Both the position numbers and the translations under genes were made by a program. The notes under the pieces are model-generated. The model saw only the letters and a list, made by a program, of their open reading frames with translations. It ran no database searches and was not told where the DNA came from. This document shows, in pieces, positions 7,175-14,212 of a stretch of 17,392 bases of DNA. Origin of the DNA: Deltaproteobacteria bacterium (GTDB lineage Bacteria; Desulfobacterota; Desulfobacteria; Desulfobacterales; B30-G6); the NCBI GenBank assembly GCA_003647375.1, contig QMMS01000063.1, forward strand, positions 1-17,392, read 5' to 3'. How positions within the stretch are numbered: the first letter of the stretch is position 1; each line of letters starts with the position of its first letter.

Positions 7175-7897
7175 TCATTGGATCATTCCGATGATGTAAA
7201 TGGGGATATTGGGTCTTATTTTGCTGTCGGTTGTGACATCAAGGACATCCGCGTAACGGCCCTTTTGGGGTAGAGTGTTCTTCACCCGGATGACGCAGCG
7301 GTTATTGCCGTCAGTGCAGCGCTCCTTCAATTCGTATTGGAAAAATTTTCCCTTTTTGGATCTTAGATTTCCCTTTCTGGCTCTTAGATGTTCAATGGTA
7401 AACGGATATTCCTTCCTGGGGATGATCACCACGTCTACCTGGATAGGTTCCCCCACCTTTCCTTTCAAAAGTACCCTTTCCGGGCTTATTTCTGCGAATT
7501 TTTCCACCATGCCGGTTACGGCCACTTCAATCCAGGGCCGGTTCGGATCATTTGTTTTAATGCGTACACTTTCACGAATTTTCCTACCGCCGTAGCCTCC
7601 GGTGCTGACGTTAACCTGGATGCGCCCCTCCTGCCCGGGAGGGATCTGCCGCGTACTGGTCGCGGCCGTACAGCCTCAGCCGGATTTGATATCGTGGATG
7701 AGAAGATCTGCATCGCCCTTATTTTGAATAACAAACCCATGGGCAACCTGGCGGCCTTCCACCACCGTTTGAAATTCAAAGACATTTTCAGGAAGAAATG
7801 CCTGCGGCTCCCGGGACGGAGTGTCAGCCGCCCAGGCTAAAGCAGGAACAAGCAGAGCACACATAATGCTAAGGCACCATCGTTTGTTCAGCGACAT
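7175..7897 (-). CDS. Exported DUF1573 protein, probable selenoprotein (in-frame UGA)
   Basis: The frame runs from ATG at 7897 (AGGAGC six bases upstream) to 7175 with one in-frame TGA at 7678-7676, giving 240 residues if read as selenocysteine. Residues 1-24 are a signal peptide (SIMCALLVPALAWAAD). Residues 38-130 form a DUF1573 (Ig-like) domain: VFEFQTVVEGRQVAHGF, IQNKGDADLLIHDIKSG, then the UGA at 74, then GCTAATSTRQIPPGQEGRI and SVRIKTNDPNRPW. Family members have CGC where this has UGA-G-C, so the stop lies exactly on the first conserved Cys. A second domain of about 105 residues follows in the same frame. The gene is 25 bases after the CDF-MauE fusion; DUF1573 and MauE-type genes being neighbours suggests a shared periplasmic thiol or metal task. 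The alternative is a nonsense mutation, but a conserved frame and domain on both sides argue against old decay. Confidence 0.82.
7648..7666 (-). promoter_or_regulatory. Putative bacterial SECIS hairpin
   Basis: Nine bases after the in-frame UGA of the DUF1573 gene, the mRNA can form a perfect six-base-pair stem, GCCGCG with CGCGGC, closing a seven-base loop ACCAGUA. The loop begins 16 bases after the UGA, at the near limit of the 16-37 base window described for bacterial SECIS elements, and contains a GU step as in E. coli fdhF. G at the loop edge is available if the top pair opens. A second hairpin (CCCUCC/GGAGGG) follows about 38 bases after the UGA. GC-rich hairpins are common, so this supports but does not prove recoding. 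Confidence 0.5.
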
Positions 7898-7922
7898 ATT
7901 AGCTCCTATGGTTAGACCGATT

Positions 7923-9452
7923 TTATGGTTGGCGTTGTGTTCCTGGCAGTTTTGAAGCCGCCGGTCGCAGGAAAAAAACATATAGACTGATATATACTGA
8001 TGCGGCCAGAAAACTTAAGTCACGCACAATGGTCCACAATCCGGCAGGACTTGCGGTGGTAGCGGTGGCAAAACATCCGCAGTGAATGTCCAGTCCTCGG
8101 ACCTGATTGAATAAAAGAGCGGATATAAATACGGTCAGCATGCCTGTACTCATCAACGTGGCGCCCGGCAGCCAGAGGCCGCTTACCAGGCACAACCCCA
8201 CCAGCAACTCTATCCAGGGCAGGATAAGGGCCACCAGGTTGACTGCTGCATCCGGCAGAATCTGGTAATTGTAAACCGCTTCGGCAAACGCCAGAGGGTG
8301 CAGGATCTTGTCGTAGCAGGCGTACAGGAATACGCCTCCCAGGGCTAAACGAAGCACATGGAACACGATTGGCTGAACCCGGTAGGTGCCTTGCGCTGCA
8401 TCCGGTGTGCCGCTGTTTTTGGTTTCCGATGCATGCTCGGGATCGCCGTTGCAAGCCATTTCGCACAGCAGGGTCCCCTGGCCGCAGTCGGCGGTTTCAA
8501 ATTGCAGCACTGGATGGTCGATGTTATAGCGGTGCCGCAATTCATGCCGGATGCGCTTATTCAGTTGGGCGGTATGACTGACCGGTTGGTCGGGCACCAC
8601 AACATGGCAGGAAAAAGCGGTGCTATCAGAAGAAACCTGCCAGGCGTGCAGGTAGTGTACCCCAATAACGCCAGGCAGATCGGCCAGGAAGGCGCGGACT
8701 TTTTCAAGATGGATATGACCGGGGGTGGCATTCATCAGCACAGCAGTAGATTCCCTTAGAAGGCTCCAGCCGGTTTTCAGGATAAAGGCCACGATGAGCA
8801 CAGAGAGCAGGGGATCGAGCCAGTACCACGGATAAAACATCAGCAATACACCGTTGATGAGAACTACCACGGAAGTCAAAAGATCGCCTACCATGTGCAG
8901 GAAGGCCCCGCGCATGTTCAAACTGTGGGCAGCGTCCCGGTGCAGCAGTACGGCTGACAATCCGTTGCCGATCACTCCGACGCCCGCCAGAACGATCACC
9001 ACAAGGCCATTGATCGCCTGGGGATGTAGAAAACGATGCATGGCATGGTAAAGGATGACCCCCGAAGCGCCGACCAAAAGAATAACGTTGATCAAAGCCG
9101 CCATGATTTCAGCCCGCCGGTACCCAAAGGTATTGGCCACAGTCGCACCCTTGTGACCGATACGATAGGCGATGTATGAAATCAGCACGGCCGTAAAATC
9201 GCTGAAATTGTGAACCGCGTCTGAAATCAGGGCCACACTGTTGGCCATCAGGCCGCCTATGACCTGGGCCGTGGGAATGAGGAAATTCAGGGCCAGGGTG
9301 ATCAGCAGTCGGGACCCGCTGGTGTCACTGGGATCCGGTCCATGGTGATGATGGTCAGAATGACCGCTTTTTTCTGCCGCAAGCGGGTCGCTGTCATGCT
9401 CGTCGTCCCATTCATGGGCATCGTTTGGTTCCCTATTTATTTCTTCACTCAT
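7923..9452 (-). CDS. Cation diffusion facilitator fused to a MauE-like membrane domain
   Basis: A 509-residue inner-membrane protein in one uninterrupted frame. Residues 1-45 are acidic and His-rich (HSDHHHHG). Residues 46-325 form a CzcD/ZitB-type CDF transporter with six membrane segments and the paired metal sites HNFSD (81-85) and HMVGD (186-190), which in this family move Zn2+, Cd2+ or Co2+ out of the cytoplasm against protons. The cytoplasmic domain ends HPVLQFETADCGQG, as in stand-alone CDF proteins. After a Cys-containing linker (326-360), residues 361-495 form a second four-helix domain like MauE/DoxX, with DKILHPLAFAEAVYNYQILP and a CGCF motif at 458-461. MauE helps maturation of disulfide-rich periplasmic methylamine dehydrogenase. 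It starts four bases after the rhodanese stop and is followed by the DUF1573 gene. The fusion is unusual; no frame break is visible. Confidence 0.87.
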   Translation of the reverse strand: MSEEINREPNDAHEWDDEHDSDPLAAEKSGHSDHHHHGPDPSDTSGSRLLITLALNFLIPTAQVIGGLMANSVALISDAVHNFSDFTAVLISYIAYRIGHKGATVANTFGYRRAEIMAALINVILLVGASGVILYHAMHRFLHPQAINGLVVIVLAGVGVIGNGLSAVLLHRDAAHSLNMRGAFLHMVGDLLTSVVVLINGVLLMFYPWYWLDPLLSVLIVAFILKTGWSLLRESTAVLMNATPGHIHLEKVRAFLADLPGVIGVHYLHAWQVSSDSTAFSCHVVVPDQPVSHTAQLNKRIRHELRHRYNIDHPVLQFETADCGQGTLLCEMACNGDPEHASETKNSGTPDAAQGTYRVQPIVFHVLRLALGGVFLYACYDKILHPLAFAEAVYNYQILPDAAVNLVALILPWIELLVGLCLVSGLWLPGATLMSTGMLTVFISALLFNQVRGLDIHCGCFATATTASPAGLWTIVRDLSFLAASVYISLYVFFLRPAASKLPGTQRQP

Positions 9453-9456
9453 TTTA

Positions 9457-9948
9457 TCAATTCATCTCCATATCGGCCGGCAGTCCGGCTTCTTGCCATA
9501 TGGTCCAGCCATTGACAAGCAGACGAACATTTTCAACACCCATGTCTTTTAGAAAGTTGGCCAGTTCATGACTCAATGTACAGCTTTCACCGTCGCAGTA
9601 GGTAATAATCGTTTTCGAGTCGTCCAGTTTGTCGGCCGCATCCATGAAATAGCGGTCCACATCCTGCCAGGGAATGCTCAAGGCTCCGCGAATATGCCCT
9701 TGGGCATACAGGTTTTGCGGTCGTGCATCCACGAAAAGAGCATTACCCTTGGTAAAGAGTTGACTGGCCTGCTCCAGAGTTACGACCAGGCTTTCGCCCA
9801 GAGCATCTGAAAAACGTGTCTCAACAGACCATTCGCCAACTATCGGTATGCTGTCGGCACGCCAATGATTGGCACCGATGGTCAATATCCCGGCCAGCAC
9901 AGCGAGAACGGGTGCCTGCCAGATAGATTGCTTCAATGAATTATTCAT
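9457..9948 (-). CDS. Membrane-anchored rhodanese-like sulfurtransferase
   Basis: This 163-residue protein has an N-terminal hydrophobic helix (residues 10-26, IWQAPVLAVLAGILTIG) and a single rhodanese domain facing the periplasm. Rhodanese landmarks are LFVDARPQNLYAQGHIRGAL (71-90) and the active-site loop YCDGESCTLS with the catalytic Cys at 118. A second Cys at 123 in the loop and the lack of Arg or Lys in it differ from thiosulfate sulfurtransferases, so the substrate may be another persulfide or an oxidised metalloid. AGGTGA precedes the start. It lies 19 bases after the other rhodanese and four bases before the CDF-MauE gene, within the same operon. The hydrophobic segment could be a cleaved signal peptide, but no good cleavage site is seen. 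Confidence 0.85.
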   Translation of the reverse strand: MNNSLKQSIWQAPVLAVLAGILTIGANHWRADSIPIVGEWSVETRFSDALGESLVVTLEQASQLFTKGNALFVDARPQNLYAQGHIRGALSIPWQDVDRYFMDAADKLDDSKTIITYCDGESCTLSHELANFLKDMGVENVRLLVNGWTIWQEAGLPADMEMN

Positions 9949-9967
9949 TAATCACCTGAATATGCAC

Positions 9968-10423
9968 CTACTTTGATTGAACGGAATTGACGAAATCCCT
10001 TGCTTTATCCCCGCGCAGATGTTCGGCTAACCCCACCAGGCCGTCGACCAGATACTTTGACCGGAACCCTTTGGTTCTCAGATAGGCCATCGCCAGGATG
10101 GCACGGTCCTTGTGCGGACAGGCCGTGACGATAATTTTATCTTTCTGCAATTGATCCAGTCTTTCTGGCAGTTCATTCAGTGGAATATTGATCGCGCTTC
10201 CCATGCGCCATGCTTCGAATTCCTCCTGGAAACGAATGTCAATTAATTGAATTTTAACTTCCATGAGACCTTTGACTAATGATTTGCTATCGATCTTCAT
10301 ATCTTTCCTGGCCTGGTAGTCGAATTCGGAAAGATAGCCTTCCAGAGACTGGTCTTTCGCATAGGCGGTTGTGAAGCAGGCCGCCAAGAGGATCAATGCT
10401 ACTACAAAAGTTCTTTTTTTCAT
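9968..10423 (-). CDS. Exported rhodanese-like protein
   Basis: This 151-residue protein has a clear signal peptide (MKKRTFVVALILLAACFTTA, cleavage after YA-K near 22) and one rhodanese domain. IQLIDIRFQEEFEAWRMGSA (58-77) is the typical first motif, and the active-site loop is TACPHKDRA with Cys at 102. The loop carries Lys and Arg, unlike the acidic loop of the neighbouring rhodanese, so the pair probably differs in substrate. AAAGGA lies nine bases upstream of the start. It follows ccdA by 120 bases; this gap holds a small inverted repeat (TGACC/GGTCA) but no terminator. It is expected to carry or transfer sulfane sulfur in the periplasm; partner unknown. Confidence 0.85.
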   Translation of the reverse strand: MKKRTFVVALILLAACFTTAYAKDQSLEGYLSEFDYQARKDMKIDSKSLVKGLMEVKIQLIDIRFQEEFEAWRMGSAINIPLNELPERLDQLQKDKIIVTACPHKDRAILAMAYLRTKGFRSKYLVDGLVGLAEHLRGDKARDFVNSVQSK

Positions 10424-10543
10424 GTTACATATCCTTTATATTCATTTTTTTTTAATATTATGACCCAGACAGGTCACGAGTTTTCCTCCGCGGTTTATCG
10501 ATAGCCGCGAGTATGTCGGCAGAAACAAGATCGTTGTTTCCGG

Positions 10544-11254
10544 TCAGGCGCCGCCAAGAAACGGGTTGGAAATAAAATAAACCCCCAGCAAGGCGATCAC
10601 GACACCGGCACTGCGCCGGAACCACAATCCGGCTCCCTGCCAGGTACTGTTTTCGGTGAGTTTGCGCACCATTGCCGTGGAGCTGCCGGCCACGGCAATG
10701 GGCAGACAGTGCCCTAAAGCAAAGAGGATCATCATCAGCGAGCCGGTGACGATTTTCTGCTGTACTGAAACGATGGCCAGAATCGGGGCGATAAATCCGA
10801 ACGTGCAGGAACCCGATAAAACACCATAGGCCAGGCCCAAACCAAAAGCGCCATGGATCCCGCGCAACTTGAGTCGATAAAGCAATGAGCCTGACATGGA
10901 GCAGGCCTGCACCCCCAGCATGCCCAGGGCCACCCAGATCAATACAACACCAACCAGTACCTGCCACCAGATGCCCACATCGCCAAGCATGCGTCCCAAA
11001 AGCGCACACACAATGCCTACGGCGGCGATAGTGATAAACAGCCCAATGGTGAAGGCGCCGGCATACCAGCTGGCCCTGCGGGGGTTTAGGGCATTTTCTT
11101 GGCCGCCCACGTATGCCACGATCAGCGGGATGGATGCTAGGTGGCAGGGGCTGAAGAGCACGCTCACCATGCCCCAGGTAAAGGCACCTATTGCAGCGAT
11201 GCCCGAACCGCTTGACATCCACAGGTTGACAGTGACTAAGAATTGATCGAACAT
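10544..11254 (-). CDS. ccdA: CcdA-type transmembrane dithiol transporter
   Basis: A six-helix inner-membrane protein of 236 residues that passes electrons from cytoplasmic thioredoxin to exported thioredoxin-fold proteins. The paired redox cysteines are C37 in SVLFSPCHLASIPLI and C150 in GVLSGSCTFGFIAP, the two hallmark motifs of CcdA and of the DsbD membrane domain. Length and ending are normal for CcdA. AAGGAG precedes the ATG, with a spacing of about 11 bases. It lies directly downstream of two exported thioredoxins in the same operon, which are its likely clients along with the paralogue at 1169-1561. Cytochrome c maturation genes are absent from the window, so a dedicated role in metal or metalloid thiol chemistry is more likely than haem attachment; this is an inference. 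Confidence 0.93.
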   Translation of the reverse strand: MFDQFLVTVNLWMSSGSGIAAIGAFTWGMVSVLFSPCHLASIPLIVAYVGGQENALNPRRASWYAGAFTIGLFITIAAVGIVCALLGRMLGDVGIWWQVLVGVVLIWVALGMLGVQACSMSGSLLYRLKLRGIHGAFGLGLAYGVLSGSCTFGFIAPILAIVSVQQKIVTGSLMMILFALGHCLPIAVAGSSTAMVRKLTENSTWQGAGLWFRRSAGVVIALLGVYFISNPFLGGA

Positions 11255-11307
11255 AATTGGATTAACTCCTTTATTGTCCCGAGTTGTGTTTAGGGGCAGC
11301 GTTCATA

Positions 11308-11730
11308 TTATGAAACGCCCAGCTTTGCAAGCTTCTGAACGATACTTTTTTTATCCATAAAACCCTCGTGGCGAAAGGCTTCACGACCTTCGGCGTCGAA
11401 AAATATTTGTGTTGGGATAGCGCGGATACCATATTTTTTGGCCTGGTCCGGGTTTTTCCACACATCGATGAAGATGATGTCGGCCTTGCCGGCATATTCT
11501 TTTTCCAGCTCTTCCATGATGGGGGCCATCATTTTGCAGGGGATGCACTCGGTAGCTCCCAAGTCAATCATGGTCACTTTTCCGAGTGCCTTTATCGCGG
11601 TAGATTGTGTCGATAAAGCGCTTGTATCACACGGAGTTAGCAAATATTGCGACCGAACAGCACCGAATATCACCAATGCGACAATAAACCCCACTGCAGA
11701 AATTCCTAACAATTTCTGGTTCTTTTTCAT
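11308..11730 (-). CDS. Membrane-anchored or exported thioredoxin-fold protein (CIPC)
   Basis: This 140-residue protein has an N-terminal hydrophobic segment (residues 7-25, LLGISAVGFIVALVIFGAV) and one thioredoxin domain with CIPC at C62-C65 in DLGATECIPCKMMAPI. The cis-Pro loop is GIRAIPTQIFFD and the end is DKKSIVQKLAKLGV. No sharp signal cleavage site is visible, so it may stay anchored. The ATG overlaps the TGA of the upstream SurA/thioredoxin gene in an ATGA, so the two are translationally coupled. It precedes ccdA by 53 bases, a typical pairing of reductant and membrane electron donor. Its thioredoxin domain is strikingly like the protein encoded at 1169-1561, so the two arose by duplication. 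Confidence 0.88.
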   Translation of the reverse strand: MKKNQKLLGISAVGFIVALVIFGAVRSQYLLTPCDTSALSTQSTAIKALGKVTMIDLGATECIPCKMMAPIMEELEKEYAGKADIIFIDVWKNPDQAKKYGIRAIPTQIFFDAEGREAFRHEGFMDKKSIVQKLAKLGVS

Positions 11731-12667
11731 TTTTTAACCCCCATTGCTGCAAGCTGCTTGTCCACTTCTGTTTGTGCGAAAAACCCCGTGTGCCTAAATA
11801 CCTCCTCGCCCCGCGTGTCGTAAAATACCTGCACCGGTATGGACCGGATACCGAAGCGAGAAGCCAGAATCTTATCTTCGCGTACATGCACGAAGACCAC
11901 ATTCAGTTTATCGGGAAAATCCTTGCGCAGCTTTTCCAGTATGGGCTGCATCATGTCACAGGGGACACACCCCGTGGCACCGAATTCAACCATGGTCGGT
12001 TTGCCCGACCGCCGGGCCCTGTCCACGGGGTTGTCTTGGCCAATCGTCCGTGCTCAGCTGTCCACTGTTCATTAAGACGTATTTTTGATTTATTGCCCAG
12101 TCCCTGGATATAATTTTCCACCATCTGTTGTTTTTTGTCCTGAAGCAAATACCCGCGAATGTTATCGGCCACCTGTTCAAAAGGAGCGCCGCCCATCATT
12201 TCCTTGTTAGCGGAATAAAATGTGCGCATTTCGTTTTCGGATACGGAAAGCGATTGCATCATCTGTTCGAACAGACGCTGTATCGCCTGGCTGTCATTCC
12301 CTTGGTCATTAGAAATACCGGCTCTTTGGGCTTCCCGGAGAAGGATTTGCTGGGTGGCTTCCTGCTCGAGTACGAAAATCAGGTTTTTTTCCAGCTGTAA
12401 ACGCAACTTGGGCTCCTGCTGCTGTGTAGTCGCCATGAGCTGTGATTGTTTGATGCGAATATCACCGGATATCAACAGCGTATCGGCATCCATCGCTTCC
12501 AGCACTGCAGATTTGAGCAGCCCATTGGTGAGCCCAGGATAGCGTTCACCCAAGGTGTCTGCCATCGATTCATGTTGAAATCCTGCGGTCAGAAACAAAA
12601 GCAAGAGGAAAAACAGTCCATATCGTAGGGCGTGCTTGAATTCAGATCGAACAATTGCAAAGTGCAT
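11727..12667 (-). pseudogene. SurA-like/thioredoxin fusion protein, split by a one-base frameshift
   Basis: The first part starts at ATG 12667 (AAGGA ten bases upstream) with a hydrophobic signal segment (GLFFLLLLFLTAGF) and a SurA/PpiC-like N-terminal helical region of about 170 residues (ADTLLISGDIRIKQSQLM onwards, rich in Gln). At about 12035 the frame is lost after LAK. One base earlier in phase, the sequence continues as DNPVDRARRSGKPTMVEFG and a full thioredoxin domain with CVPC in TGCVPCDMMQPIL, a cis-Pro in IRSIPVQVFYD and the end AAMGVKK at 11727. One added base would give about 313 continuous residues. Both sides look well conserved, so this may be a recent mutation or a sequencing error rather than old decay. 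It is the first gene of the thiol/metal operon and is coupled by ATGA overlap to the next thioredoxin. Confidence 0.75.
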
Positions 12668-12710
12668 CGTAATCATTTCCTTAATTTGTAAGTTCAAAAT
12701 ATATCATCGA

Positions 12711-12866
12711 ATGGCATTACCATATGAATCCGTGTATTGGAAAACGATTCGTGGGGCATATAATCCATCATCCGGGCGGGCCTATCTGACCCTGAAAGGC
12801 AAGACGGTCACGATTAATTTGTCGGATGAGGAGTTAACAAATCAGGGAACAGTGAAAAGAGAATAA
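12711..12866 (+). CDS. Possible small protein, 51 residues
   Basis: A plus-strand frame starts at ATG 12711 (MALPYESVYWKTIRGAYNPS) and ends TAA at 12866 with INLSDEELTNQGTVKRE. The composition is protein-like, with alternating hydrophobic and polar residues that suggest a small beta sheet. No ribosome binding site is visible, the family is unknown, and its last 33 bases overlap the end of the minus-strand gene at 12834-13226. It would be the only internal gene on the plus strand. It may be a gene remnant or chance. Confidence 0.22.
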   Translation: MALPYESVYWKTIRGAYNPSSGRAYLTLKGKTVTINLSDEELTNQGTVKRE

Positions 12867-13226
12867 AGGCGGTGGGATATATGATAAAGGTAATTTCAGC
12901 AAAACCTTGCTATATTTATAGTGAGATAAGGATAAGGTCTGTGGTGCTTCAACCGATGAGTCTATTTTAAGCAGATGCGAGATCTGTTCACTCTTAGACC
13001 GTCCGGATGGTGAATTCGGTAAGAGGAAAAGGGTGCCCTTCTGGGTCCGGCATGGATGTACATGGCAGGTACCGGCGGTGGTTTTTCCGAGGCCGTCGTT
13101 CAGGTTCCGGTTTTTTTGACAGGGTGATTTGCCTGCTTGCGGTGAAAGGGCGGTACACGCCCCACCGGTAGCCATGCTCAGAGCCACGGTCAAGACAACA
13201 ATAATTTTGAAAAACTTATGACCCAT
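12834..13226 (-). CDS. Small exported Cys-containing protein of unknown function
   Basis: A 130-residue frame starts at ATG 13226 with a signal peptide (KFFKIIVVLTVALSMATGG, Cys at 24). The mature part has Cys at 36, 54, 59, 126 and 130, a TCHVHPC segment, and a hydrophobic proline-rich end (LSYIPPPLFSFHCSLIC). Short exported proteins with a YIPPPLF-like tail are, as far as I recall, met next to heavy-metal efflux genes, but I cannot name a family. GATGA... CACVH-type metal binding by the Cys/His segment is plausible but unproven. The longer frame from 13313 has no better ribosome site and would overlap the DnaJ-domain gene. The ribosome site at 13226 is poor (GGTGAG, 13 bases away). It would be the last gene of the ArsP operon. 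Confidence 0.45.
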   Translation of the reverse strand: MGHKFFKIIVVLTVALSMATGGACTALSPQAGKSPCQKNRNLNDGLGKTTAGTCHVHPCRTQKGTLFLLPNSPSGRSKSEQISHLLKIDSSVEAPQTLSLSHYKYSKVLLKLPLSYIPPPLFSFHCSLIC

Positions 13227-13260
13227 AGTGAATTCAGTCTCACCAACTTTTTGGTTAAGA

Positions 13261-13584
13261 TCAAGCTTTATTTTTGGATAAGTACAGCTTACACATCCAA
13301 TAGAAGCTCTCAAATGGATGCAGGTCTTGGTGATAACCGTATTCTGGATATCGACCGTGTGGCTTCATTCCACCAGGCATTTCATCGGTTTGCATGATGA
13401 CGTCATAAGCATATTGAATCTGTTTGAAACGGGATTCTGCTCCCGGTTTATTTGGATTCAGGTCCGGGTGGCAACGTTTGACCAGATGTCGATACGCCCT
13501 TTTGATCGTCAACTTGTCGGCGCCTTTGGTTATGCCCAGAACCTGGTATGGATCGTATGTATCATTCAGATCAGGCCGGTTCAT
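13261..13584 (-). CDS. Short DnaJ-domain protein
   Basis: This 107-residue cytoplasmic protein is mainly a J domain: DPYQVLGITKGADKLTIKRA (11-30), the HPD tripeptide at 39-41 that stimulates Hsp70 ATPase, and FKQIQYAYDVIM (53-64). After the J domain there is a short His- and Tyr-rich tail (GRYPEYGYHQDLHPFESFYW) ending in LSKNKA. The glycine-rich linker, zinc fingers and substrate domains of full DnaJ are absent, so it is a class III-like J protein that would recruit DnaK to a particular client. It starts 40 bases after the Fe-S protein gene; AGAAGA and GGAAGG precede the start. A helper role in Fe-S assembly or metal-protein maturation, as with HscB, is suggested only by this neighbour. Confidence 0.82.
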   Translation of the reverse strand: MNRPDLNDTYDPYQVLGITKGADKLTIKRAYRHLVKRCHPDLNPNKPGAESRFKQIQYAYDVIMQTDEMPGGMKPHGRYPEYGYHQDLHPFESFYWMCKLYLSKNKA

Positions 13585-13624
13585 TCTTCTTTTTTAATCC
13601 TTCCCGGTATTTACGGAGGGCGTA

Positions 13625-14149
13625 TCAATCTGCCAGGTTGAATCTGCCCATGTAGTCCTCCATTTTCAGAAGTTGATCCGAATCCAGGGGTGTACAGGCA
13701 TCGGCCCCTTTGGCCCCTTCAGCCACTCGGGCGGCGAACACCATGCAGGTGGGTTCCCCGCACTCGCGGCAGTTGGTCTTTGGGAGTAGTTTGAAAATTT
13801 CGAACAACTGTGGCCGGGGGGCACCCTTTAAGCTTGGCTCGATGTTTTCTTTGTTTTCCCATGCCTCATTGATCTCCCGCTTGAGCCACTCGACGATTTT
13901 GCGCGCTTCAGCCTCGTCCTTCAGGGCGTTGACAGCGATCTTGTGGCTATGCACGGTAATCAGTTTGCCCTGGGCCTTGAAAGTTACTGAAGGCGGGTCC
14001 TGAATATATTCGAAGCTGCCCAGGACAGTGTTCAAATAGGGCAATGCCTTTCTCACATCCTGATCCAAATGGGCAAAACAATGTACGCCCATGGCGCTGG
14101 GGTTGCATTTTGAGTTAAATATTTCCAACCGGTAACTTTCAAGTAACAT
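13625..14149 (-). CDS. Four-cysteine Fe-S domain protein
   Basis: A cytoplasmic protein of 174 residues. The C-terminal part carries a Cys pattern of the Fes domain type (as in the corrinoid subunit of acetyl-CoA synthase): LLPKTNCRECGEPTCMVFAA with C127, C130, C135 and a fourth Cys at 152 in GADACTPL, which would bind one 4Fe-4S cluster. Residues 1-110 form an uncharacterised domain with Cys at 15 and 24 (SKCNPSAMGVHC) and a VHSHK segment that may bind metal. GGGGA lies ten bases before the start. It follows the DGC-protein gene in the ArsP operon and precedes the DnaJ-domain gene. The family occurs in anaerobic Desulfobacterota; a redox role towards arsenic or its neighbours is an inference. 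Confidence 0.8.
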   Translation of the reverse strand: MLLESYRLEIFNSKCNPSAMGVHCFAHLDQDVRKALPYLNTVLGSFEYIQDPPSVTFKAQGKLITVHSHKIAVNALKDEAEARKIVEWLKREINEAWENKENIEPSLKGAPRPQLFEIFKLLPKTNCRECGEPTCMVFAARVAEGAKGADACTPLDSDQLLKMEDYMGRFNLAD

Positions 14150-14212
14150 GGTGGCATTTCCCCATTATAAGCCCTTTAGGGCGATTCGTGGTTTCCTCCT
14201 GATAAAATCGAT

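Noticed and set aside
7388..7840. 150-residue plus-strand frame across the DUF1573 UGA
   Set aside because: Antisense shadow; the minus strand has DUF1573 homology, signal peptide and ribosome site.
10444..10500. Inverted repeat TGACC/GGTCA next to a run of A/T as a terminator
   Set aside because: In the direction of transcription the run is A, not T, and the stem is only five pairs.
10544..10546. ccdA TGA as a recoded codon
   Set aside because: CcdA has its normal length and end; the sequence after the TGA shows no family similarity.
10458..11222. 254-residue minus-strand frame
   Set aside because: It is an out-of-phase shadow of ccdA with Arg/His/Gly-rich composition; ccdA in the other frame has all family motifs.
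14150..14212. AGGAGG and TATAAT in the gap before the Fe-S gene
   Set aside because: The AGGAGG has no start codon in range and the TATAAT has no matching -35; probably chance in a short operon gap.
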